This document shows, one piece after another, positions 15,471 to 26,310 of a stretch of 64,000 nucleotides of DNA. The position numbers and the translations under genes are program-made. The DNA comes from Ailurus styani (lineage: Eukaryota > Chordata > Mammalia > Carnivora > Ailuridae). The stretch is taken from assembly GCA_002007465.1 (NCBI GenBank), contig LNAC01000377.1, positions 1,407,708 to 1,471,707 on the forward strand, written 5' to 3'. A model generated the notes under the pieces. That model had not been told where the DNA came from, did not search any database, and was given only the letters and a program-made list of their open reading frames with translations. Within the stretch, counting starts at the first letter, position 1. The number at the start of each line of letters is the position of its first letter.

Positions 15471-18400
15471 GCCGGACCGGGCCGAGCCGGAGCCTCAGGG
15501 TGGGGCGGCAGGGCCAGATCCGGGAAGCGGGCTGGCGGGCGGGCGGGGCCCGCTGACTCTCCTGCGTCTCCTATTTCGGGTCCTGTTGGAGAGGTCAGCG
15601 TCCAGTGTATCTCGGCTTGGGATCGGAGTTAAGTAGGCCGTTTTAAGAGAGCCAGGCCCTTCCTGGGATCTATCCTCTGTCTGGAATAAGTTTTGGGGAG
15701 GGCGAGATGTGGGTGGCATTGAGGCGCAGGGCGGGGATCGGCTTTGAGGTTAGCTGATAGCGGGTATGTGGGTATGAAAGCTTCGGGTGAGGTTGGGGAT
15801 TAGGTAGAGTTGGGTTTAGGAATCAAGGTTAGTTTAAGGAGTTACAAAGCCGGAGTTGGAAATTTAGAGTTACTAGTGTGAATCAGGTCTGTTTTATGTA
15901 GGCGGAGTTTGGATTAGGTCGTTATTTTGTTTTCTGGCCAACGTAAGTCATAGTTAGAATTCAGGGCCGATTTAAGGGTCAACACAGGAATTAAATTAGA
16001 AGTCCAGTTTTTAGGGATTAGAGAACATTAGCATGGTACTAGGGATAAATAGCAAAGGGATGGGTCAGGAATCAGGTGACAAAGGAGTTGTAGGCTTAGA
16101 AATCAACATTTAAGGTTAAGGTCAGGAAATTTGGTGCTAGAGGTAAAAATAAGATCAATATTAGGGATCGAGGATTGGGTATGGGTGTCTGTTAGGAAAG
16201 GGATGAATGTCAAAGCCAGTATTGGGAAACAGGAAACAAACTAGGGTCAGGGTTAATGTTAGGAATTAGGGTTGGTTTTAGGAGGGGGTTATGGTTGAGG
16301 TTCGGGTAGTTGACCTCAGATAGATAAAATTTAAGAGATTGGCAGTAGGTAGGTGCACTCGTTCTGTGGGGAGGTCTCATTCCTACATAGTTTCGAGGGT
16401 TCTCTAGCCCAAAGATAGGATAAGCTAATTTCACATTAGGGTTCTGGTCTTCAGCTAGAATTACAGGTATCTGGGATTCCAGCTTCTTTATTCTGCTCTC
16501 TAAATCCAATGCTCTTGCTGTGGTCACCACAGTTGAGGGTCAGGGGTTCCTGGACTATGTTGTTTACAAGATAGGAGGTGGGAATGAGCCTGGGACCCAG
16601 GAGATGTACAAGGCCTGGTCATAAGTGGGGGACTACCTAGGGATAGGGGATTGTGATTAAGGGGAGCCTGGCCACGGAAACACTGTTGCCAGGGGAGGAA
16701 GAAATGACTGAATTCTCAAAGTTCAGTCCTACTGCCTCCCAATTCCCTCACTCTTTGGTTATTAAGTCCTCTCTCCAATTCCCTCCTCCCTGGCCCTGCA
16801 GTTCACACCCTCCCTGCATAACCCCTTTCAGCAGGCACAGTCCCGCATACAGAATTGTCCCCTCACCTGTAACTCTCCCATACCAGTTCATCTTGCCAAT
16901 GGTTCCCAGCTGCAGTTCCTTCCTTCCTATCCCTGATTCTGTACCTCCTACCATATTCCGCCCTCCCAAATCTGAGCTTTCCCATCATTTTAAAGCACTC
17001 TCCCACACTTTCCCCACTCACCCACCTGCACACCTCCTGGTCATCTGCTGAATACCCTACCCCCAGCCCAATATAACCGTCAAGTACCCCCAGGCCCTGC
17101 TATGTGCCAGCCTCTGGCTCTAGACCTTCTTAATTTCTTGGTCCAGTTGTAGATCCCCTTCCCCCACTCCCCAAACAGAAAAGAGGAAATGAGACCCAAA
17201 GAGGAAACTGGGTCTTGCTGATCCCACGCCCAGCCAGGCCACTGACCACACCCCCATTTCACTCCTAACCTGACCTTGCCACTGACCACAGCACTACCCC
17301 CTACCCAGTGTGACCCAGCTGCTGGTTATGCCCCATACCCGCCCACCCCCACCAACTCCAGCTCTGCATATATACTGCCATCATCCCATCCCTCTCCCCC
17401 CACCCCCTCCCAGCCTTATTTAGCCACTGACCCCAGCCCCATCTCTTCTCAGCTTCCTGCAGCCTAATCTGACTCTGACCTCACTCTGTCATTCCCTGTC
17501 TTGTAATTATTTTTCCCCTTCGCCTAGCCTGATCCAGTGACTGATCATATACACATTTTTCCTACCACCGTCTTCGCCAGCCTTCTTCCCCCTTTCTAGT
17601 CCGATATAGTCACTAACCTCATCCCTTCTGCCCCTGCCTGGTGCTAACCACATCCCCATCTCCTGTGCCCCAGAGCCTCATCCTCATATACCCAGCTCAA
17701 GCTGATCCTGTTGTTCTCCCCTCCCCCATTCCTTATGTAAACTCGAGCCACCCCAGCCACTGTGTGGCTCCTGATGACAGAAGCTGTGGGGCTCCAGTCT
17801 TTCTTTGGGCCCCGGTCCCTGAAGATTGCCAGGACAGACTGTCATCAGGTCCTGACAGTTCTACCTCTTAAAACTACAAATGAGTGACATCCTCCTCGCC
17901 ACCCTGCTAGCTGCTGTCATCACTTCTCATTTGTGCTAATGCAGTGTCTTTCTGACCTAGCTCCAAGGTAACTGCCAGAATTATTTTCCAAAATCTAGTT
18001 CTGGTTAGGTCCCTTTGCTGCTCAAAGCCTCCCTTGGCCTCCTGGTGCCCTCCAGTAGGTAGGTAAAATACTCCTTCCTCTCTAGTCCTCCCCTGACCTT
18101 TCCACCCTGACCCTGACTTCCCCATCGCTGCTCCCTTGCAGGTTCCCTGTGCTTCAGCCAGCCTGCCTGCTCACTTCCCTGAATGCTCCTCCGTGATTTC
18201 CTGCTCCTCCACCTTTGCTTATGCTCTTCTCTCTGCCTGGAATGCTACCCCTGACTCACCTCCGGCTGGCCTAGTGGAGACAGCTTGGGCTTTGGAGTCA
18301 GAGATGTGTGTTCGGATCCTGGCTTCACAACTTATTAGCTGTATGACTTTGGAGAAGTCCTTGAACAAGTATTTAACATCTTTGCGCTTCAGTTTCCTAA

Positions 18401-21400
18401 TCTGTAAAAATGGATATAATGATACCTATCTTGCCGGGTTGTTACAAAGATTAAATGAAATTATGTATACAAAGAAATTGACATACCATTAATAAAAGGT
18501 AGATCCTTATGATTTTTATTATCTTCACTTAAAGTCCTAACTTCAAATGACACTTTTCACAGAGACTTTTTGGTCCCTCTTCTCTAATCTAAAGGGATCT
18601 CTCCCCTGAGCACACACCTCTTGACTCTGACCACATCCTGCCCCATATTATAATTCTGTATTTGGCTTACATGCTCAACTAACCGGGAGCCCCTTGAAAG
18701 TGAAGGCGAGGGCTTGCTCTTCTTGCTTCCTAGTCACTGAGAGTTTGGCCCAGGGCCTTTTTCACAACAGACCCTCAGAAATGCTTGTTGGATGAATGGA
18801 GGGAGAATGTCTGTGTAACGGGAAGAGAGCTGTTGGGGCATGTTGTTCTCCTACGGATAGAGGTGTGTTTGTGGGGAAGCTGTGTGCGTGGGACGGGGTC
18901 TTTACGGGAAGATAAAGTGGTTGTGATGGGGTCTGTGTAAGGGACTGCGTGTTTGAGATAACGTGTATGTGGAGACAGTGTAAGTAGCTTTGTGGTACAG
19001 AGCTCTGTGCATAGACTGGGGTGCAGTTGGGGAGAATGAATATGTATAGATAGGTGTAGGTGGTGAGGGGCTATGTCAAGGGAGATCAGGTCCAGCCCCT
19101 GAGCTGCCCAGTCCAGCCTGAAATGAGCCTCCAGCAGCCTGAGGCCGGATATGTCAGTCTCACCCACAACCACCACCCCCCTTCTCCACCACCACCCCCG
19201 CCCCCCCGCGGTTGCGGACTCAGAGGCCAAATTTGGTAACAGACTTGAGTGTTACTCCCCCAGCCTTCATACATTCTGACTTTGTCTTCAGGTTTCTTTT
19301 TCCCTTGTCCCTTTCTGTAGCTCCCTGTCTTTCTGCAGCTCCCTTTGTGGGTATCTGTTGTGACTATATTCTCCATGTACCCCAAATTCTTTACCCCCCA
19401 GTATACTTACATTCCATTCCTTGCTGGGATTTGACCTCTTGTCCTCCACACCCCCCCCAATTGCCCAACTCCTCTGGAATGCATCTCAGGAATGTCTTGA
19501 GGGAGGAGGAGTTCCCTGGGAGGGAGATGTTGGGGGGGGGGCATTGTTGCTGTTTCATAAAACATGATGGAAAAGGGAGCAAAGTTCTCAGGGCAGAGGA
19601 GGAACTGGATAGCTTCTCCCCATACTTCCAAGGGGTTCGTTCTGTGCCCTCATCACCCTCAGTTCACTTCTCAATTCCTTTTCCTCCCTCACCGTCTGGT
19701 AGCTGTGTGGATGTTCACTCAGGACCAGCCTGGGAGTAAGGGTAGGCATGACTCATCTCCCTTATCGGGGTCTCACCAGAGGTTTCCGCGCTTGAAGAAG
19801 GGGGTGTCCATATGTCCGGAGGAAGTGGGGGAGATGTGCAACTTCAGCTTAGGGTGGAGGGTCCTTTCAGTCCTGCCCTCAGCTCCTCTGACTCCTCCAC
19901 TTCGCTGACCCTCTGGCCCTCCAGCAACCCCACAGCCAGGTCTGTCAAGCTACGGGGAGAGGTGGCCGAGGAATGGGGAGGTGGGCAGAGAGCTGGGGAG
20001 ACTGGAAGGGTCTTCGCCTGTTTAGAAATAAAAATAGCCAGCTGTGGTTTCTTCTGAGACTCTGGACTGTTTATAAGGTCAGAATGGTCTCTCAGATCTC
20101 TGCTCCATACCTCTCCCATATATACCTAACTCCTGTTTCTAGATTTTTCAGTCTCCTTCACCTCTTCCTTCCTAACCTCTTCACCTTCCAAAAACCTATC
20201 CCTTCTCAGCTTCCCTGGTTCCCAAGGGGCTTCTGTATCCTAGCAGTCCCACCTGTTTCCAACCTTCCCCCAGTCCTGCATTTCCCCACTTGGGGCTAGC
20301 TGCTTGCCAGGAGGGCAACCCAGATTTGCTCATTCTCTTAGTTGAGAGGAACCAATCCCTGTACCAAACTGGGTCACATCATCAGCTGCCAGGCAGGCTT
20401 GTCCTCTTGTCCCCCGCGGTGCCACCTGCCACCTGCAAGCGTTCCTCCCGCCTGCCTAGAGGTGGTGCCCAGGAGGGTGGGGGAGGTCCTGGTGGGACTG
20501 ATGTCTGAAGCCGCACTGAAAACACCGTCAAGGGAGGCACTGAGATGGAGGGCAGAGCTTGAGAAGGACTGACTGAAGACAGGAGGGCGCGAAACGAGTT
20601 GTCATGAAGACTGGGTATTCACTTGGTGACTTGGAGCAAGGATCAAGTAAGAGGGACTGAGCTCTTCCTCTGACGTGCCTTGAAACTACCCCACCTGCCC
20701 CACCATGTCTGATACCCATTCTGCAAAACTGAGGAGTTGACTGGGTAATTTCTGAGATCCCTTTGGATGAGAGAATCACCATTCTCGCCTGACTGCCGGG
20801 GAAGCCAAATATAGGGCCTGGCTCCCTGGGAAGGCCCCTCCCTCTCCAGCCAGACGGCGCAGGCAGCCGGTGTTTGGTCTCCCTGCCCAGCTAGCTAGAG
20901 TCAGTGTTTGCAGGCTTCAGGATCTCTTGGGAATTACCTAATATAACGTCCTCATTTTGCAGAGAAGGAGGCTAAAGCTGTCAGAGGGGAGGTCACGTGG
21001 TGGGTCAGGGCAGAGCTCTGAAAATCCCAGACAGGAAAAAGGCAGCAAGACCTAGTAAGAGACAAAGAGAGAACAAGACTGAACCAAGAAAAGATGAAAA
21101 CAAGGCAGAGGCAGGGCTGGGAAAGGAGCCAGGTAGGGGCCAAGAGAGAGACACCTGGCAGACAGAAGGGAGGCACAGATTATAGTGGTAGGGATAGGAC
21201 GGTGTCCTCGGGATCCTGCATTGCAGGCCAGACTCCTTCACATGTCTTAGGCGGTTAGGATTGATTCTTCTGGTATAAATAATCTTTCACTCTTTAAAAT
21301 GCTTAAATAAAACAAAATAACTACGTTACTGTTTGCTCTGGTGGGTCCCTTTCAAAAACACCCCTCCCCGGAACTCCACCTGGGGGACCTCCCCTCCTCT

Positions 21401-21434
21401 AATGAGGGTGTGTGCTAATGCGCTGACGCCACAG
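15467..21434 (+). other. TLN1: TLN1 intron 1 (about 6 kb)
   Basis: This long first intron has no coding sequence. About 15700-16640 is G/T-rich with many TTAGG-like words, and about 16730-17880 is C/T-rich with recurring CCACTGACC words. An L2 split by a MIR occupies about 17915-18800, and a MIR-like fragment lies near 20920-21020. A MEF2-like word ATAAAAATAG (20028-20037) sits beside an E-box CAGCTG (20039-20044). Confidence 0.7.
17915..18800 (+). repeat. L2 element interrupted by a MIR
   Basis: The left part (about 17915-18260) has CTCTGCCTGGAATGCTACCC and the right part (about 18520-18800) ends with the L2 tail CAGAAATGCTTGTTGGATGA. A sense MIR (about 18265-18490: CTTTGGAGTCAGAG, TCAGTTTCCTAATCTGTAAA) sits between them. 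Confidence 0.7.
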
Positions 21435-21472
21435 GCCAGGTAGAGGCAGGCTGGAGAGGAGAAGCTGCCACC

Positions 21473-24400
21473 ATGGTTGCGCTTTCGCTGAAGATCAGCA
21501 TTGGGAACGTGGTGAAGACGATGCAGTTTGAGCCGTCCACCATGGTGTACGATGCCTGTCGCATCATTCGTGAGCGCATCCCAGAGGCCCTGGCTGGCCC
21601 TCGTGAGTCTGAGTACCCTGGTGGCGGGGGTGGGAGTCCTCAGTCCCTCCTTGTTCCCAGGCTCTTGGCCTTAAGGAATGACCCCATTGTCCCTCAAAGC
21701 TACTCATCCCTCAGGCCTGTGCTCCCTGGTTCCCTCTCTCCCCCTTAGGCCCTCAGTCTCTGGGGAAATAGTAAGGGAACCATGCAGCCATTCTGCCACA
21801 CTGGGGGCCTCGTAAGGCTGAGGTGATCCATCCTGTCTTTCAGCCAGCGACTTTGGGCTATTCCTGTCAGACGATGACCCCAAAAAAGGTATATGGCTGG
21901 AGGCCGGGAAAGCTTTGGATTACTACATGCTCCGAAATGGGGTGAGTATCACTTCATCAAGGCCCATCAACATCCCCTCCTCCACCTCCTCTTTTCAGCA
22001 CCCGCGTCTGTTGTCCCTGACCCTCTCCAGGCTTTCTATCACAGGCAGTCAAAATAACCTGCTATTTGAGTGAGCCACCATAGTGTTGCTTCTAGTAATC
22101 TCCTTGCCTCCCCTCTGGCCATGGAAGAAGGAAGTAAGACCTCTAGCTTCAAGGGGGCCCCTCCTCCTGTTCCTGCCCCACCAGGACACCATGGAGTACA
22201 GGAAGAAACAGAGGCCCCTGAAAATCCGTATGCTCGATGGAACTGTGAAGACTGTCATGGTGGATGACTCTAAGACCGTCACCGACATGCTCATGACCAT
22301 CTGTGCCCGCATTGGTAAGGGGTCTTGGTGGGGCTGAGTGCTCAGGAACGGAGGCTCCCGATCCGCTAGAAAACACAGATGCAGTGCCCGGGATGCCACC
22401 AAGCCCTCCCCCTCCCCCAGGCATCACCAACCATGATGAGTATTCACTGGTGCGAGAGCTGATGGAAGAGAAAAAGGAGGAGGTGACAGGGACCTTACGG
22501 AAGGACAAGACACTGCTGCGAGATGAAAAGAAGATGGAGAAACTAAAGCAGAAGTTGCACACAGATGATGAGCGTAAGCAGAAACAGAAAAAAGAGGCCC
22601 CTGGAAATGGTCAGGGTGGGGGGAGCCGGGGGTGGCTGTTTATTCATTAGTTATGTAGACTCTGCTTTTGCGAAGCACTGTTTGAGACGCAGGATGCATC
22701 AGTAGTAAAACAAAGTCTTACGCTCGCTCGTGGAACTCTTTGGTGAGAGAAGGTAGGAGATGAAGAACAAAGAGCGGACAAGACAGGCGCCCTAGGGGCT
22801 CAGCATTGAGGGGACTGTCTGTGTCGCAGTGAACTGGCTGGACCATGGCCGCACGCTGAGGGAACAGGGAGTAGAAGAGCACGAGACGCTTCTGCTGCGG
22901 AGGAAGTTCTTCTACTCAGACCAGAATGTGGACTCCCGGGACCCCGTACAGCTGAACCTTCTTTATGTGCAGGTGTGGAGAGGATTTGCCTGGGGGAGGG
23001 GAGGGAGGGGGAGGGGACGGAAGCACAGCGAGGGGTAGCCCCGTACCCACACACAACATCTGCCACCTTCTGTTCTCCAGGCACGAGATGACATCCTCAA
23101 TGGCTCCCACCCTGTCTCCTTCGACAAGGCCTGTGAGTTTGCTGGCTTCCAGTGCCAGATCCAGTTTGGGCCCCACAATGAGCAGAAGCACAAGGCTGGC
23201 TTCCTCGAGTGAGTGATCCACATCCCACACCCTGTCAGGGCCCAGGACTCGTTGCCATTGTGACCCCAACAGCCCTGCCCCCCTCCCAGACCTTCTCCTT
23301 CTGTTCCTCTTCTGATGAACCAGGGTTTGACCCACATGGGTCCTTTTTTTTGCTGCCGTCAGCTGTTTGTCTCCTCGCTGGCCCCTTGTGGAACACGGAT
23401 GTAGCCCAGAATCTCTGCCTCTGCCCCATACCTCTCAAGCAAGCATGTAACCTCTTTGAGGTTCTCTGAAGAATTTTGCTGCAATAGCCAGAGGAAAGCA
23501 ATGTTTCTCCTCATAGGGAACACAGACTTAGAAAGCTTCACAAGTCTCATCCACCGATACTCCTCAGAATGTGGAGAGCTCAGCGTGGCTTGCTTAGCTT
23601 CCTACACGCATGGTCATCCTTCTACCGAGGTCCTTCTGCTCTTGGTTCCCTGCAGTAGTGCCCTAGACCCTCTTTCCCTCAGAGACTGAGCCTGCAACTC
23701 AGGTTCCTTCGGTCCCTTTCCCTTAAGGAGGGACATGGGCTGCACTCAAGAGCTCATGCTAGGTTGTCTCGACTTCATGGGTAATCCCAACTCTGTTCCC
23801 TCGAGCCTTCCTTCTTCCCAAAGATAACACTGTCCTAGACGTTTCCTCACCCCCAGGCCATAGTCCATGGCCCACATACCTCTGATGCTGTCCGCTACAT
23901 GCTGACCCTCCCTTTTCTGGTGTAGCCTGAAGGACTTCCTGCCCAAGGAGTATGTGAAGCAGAAGGGAGAGCGTAAGATCTTCCAGGTGAATGGGGGTAG
24001 GGAAAAGTGTTGGGGATGCCCCTGGAGCTTTGCTGCTTAACCCTACTGACTGAATGGGCCCCTGCCCCTTCCTTGTCTCCTCCCACCTCCCTTCCGCCCA
24101 CCAAGCTGCTCTCCCATCATTCCTGTAACGAGAAAGCAGAAAACCTGGGCCTTTCGTCTCAGCTCTGTCACTGCATTTGGTGTGGAACTCAATTCAATAT
24201 TCTTGTTTTCTTTTCTTTGCCTCTAACTTGGGATGACAGTACCTGCCCTGGGTAGGATTGATAGGAGATACAAATGAGACAGTATGCCTGAAATTACTGT
24301 GAAAAGTATATCTTTGTATAAATACGCTATCCTCACTTCTTGAATACTCAGCCCCAAAAGCCTTCTACTTCTTATCTCTTTGTTTCCAGAACATCTGCAA

Positions 24401-26310
24401 GTTCTTTAACTATATTCCCTGAATGTCACTTCTGCATATCCTTCGTCAGCCCCCAGCCTGTCACCCTCTCGTTTCTCATATCCTGCACCCCCTAACCCTT
24501 CCTGTGTCCCCCACAGTATGCTCCCATTGTAGTTAACGTCGCAACTCCTCATCTGTGACGCTATCCTCCCACATTTTGCTAAACGTTTTTTCCCATTTCC
24601 TACTCTAAGGCACATAAGAATTGTGGGCAGATGAGCGAGATCGAGGCCAAGGTGCGCTACGTGAAGCTAGCCCGTTCCCTCAAGACATACGGCGTCTCCT
24701 TCTTTCTCGTCAAGGTGGGCCACAGACCCTTCTCACTGTCCTCCTCAGTCCCACTCCTACCCTTTCCCCTCAAAGTCTGGCCCTGCCTTTGGTCACATTT
24801 CCCACATCCCTACGAGTCCCATTCTCTGCCTTGCCCTGACCTTGTGAAAACTTGCCCTGTTGTCAGCCCTCTGCCACCACTGGGCTCCTGACCCTGTGTT
24901 TTTCCTCGAAGAGCTTGTCCCAGCCCCATCTGGACACCCAGTTCTGCTCCCCTGCGCTCCTCAGCAGCCCCTTGTGGTCTAGATATGATCTGCTCATTCC
25001 CTCTGTGTGGCCTCTGGCCACACAGCACCAATGACAACCTGTGCCTCACAGGAAAAGATGAAAGGGAAGAACAAGCTGGTGCCCAGGCTTCTGGGCATCA
25101 CTAAGGAGTGCGTGATGCGAGTGGATGAGAAGACCAAGGAAGTGATCCAGGAGTGGAGCCTCACCAACATCAAACGCTGGGCTGCCTCTCCCAAGAGCTT
25201 CACCCTGGTGAGTCAGGTCTGGGGGCCCAGAGGGGAAGGGGCTTTGGAATTTCTAGGCGGAGGCAGCTGCAGAGGTCTCTCCCCTCCCTTGGGATAGAGC
25301 AGAGAGTGTGACTCCAGAGAAAGGGAGAACTTTGTAACGATTACTAGGACCATGGAGATCAGAGTAGAGGACAAGCTTTCCTGGAGAGTAAGTGATGCTA
25401 AAATGAAACAGTCTTTAAAATCAACAGGACAGAACTGTCACCAACAAGCTGAGCTCGCAGGATATTTGGGGAGATGGAAGGAAAAGGTGATAGAAAGAAA
25501 AGATAAGCCTCCCCTCTTTCAGCAGCAACTCTGTAGTCATTTCGCCCCGGCTGTATATTTCGGTGTGCTGGATTGGAAACTGATACCACCTTGACGAAGT
25601 GCCCCAGTGAGGGGACGAGAATTTCATAACGGCTATTTTTCCATCGTGGATACTCGTGCTAACCCTCAGTTGTGGTCATTCAATGATAAATGTTTGTGTC
25701 TTCCCAACTTGATTATCAGGGGGAGAGAAAAGAGATTTCATGGATGGCATGCCTATGAAACTATATAGCACAAAGACTCTCCTCAGAAATAAAGTGTTGC
25801 CCTCCAGGGAGGAAAATAAAGAAAGAGGAACTCGAAGAAGGGTGGGCTTCTCCCTAGAGAGCTGTTGGCAGGGGAAGCCCACACCAGCTCATCCGTGGGG
25901 CTCCCATCCTACCCTTTGCCGTCCTGGGTAGATGCCAACTCTCCCTCCAAGCGCCCCCCTTTGTCACCCTAGGATTTTGGGGACTACCAAGATGGCTACT
26001 ATTCAGTACAGACGACAGAAGGAGAGCAGATCGCACAGCTCATCGCCGGCTACATTGATATCATCCTTAAGAAGGTGCCCGCCCCAGCCTTTTCCTTATC
26101 TTCCCCTGCCTTCTACCGAAGCCAGTCCTTTCAAAGTGGGGACCCAGGTTCTGGAAAAAGGCTGACTCGGGGAAAGAAGAGGCTCCCTTTTCCCTGCCTC
26201 TCTTTAACTGTTGTTCCTTTTTCCTTCCTACAGAAAAAAAGCAAAGATCACTTTGGGCTGGAGGGAGATGAGGAGTCTACTATGCTGGAGGACTCAGTAT
26301 CCCCCAAAAA
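21473..26310 (+). CDS. TLN1: TLN1 exons 2-12: FERM head (F0-F3), residues 1-427
   Basis: Exons: 21473-21602 (5' UTR part from 21435), 21844-21941, 22185-22314, 22421-22573, 22830-22972, 23081-23208, 23926-23986, 24610-24714, 25052-25207, 25973-26074, 26234-26310. They encode F0 and F1 (MVALSLKISIG to the basic F1 loop region, LRKDKTLLRDEKKMEKLKQK), F2, and the PTB-like F3 that binds the integrin NPxY motif (ITKECVMRVDEKTKEVIQEW, WAASPKSFTLDFGDYQDGYY). The segment ends in the linker with DSVSPKK, whose Ser is S425, a CDK5 site in the human protein. Sequence is near-identical to human. Confidence 0.97.

Noticed and set aside
20806..20818. CCAAATATAGG as a CArG box in TLN1 intron 1
   Set aside because: It has seven A/T between CC and GG instead of six, so it does not fit the SRF consensus well.
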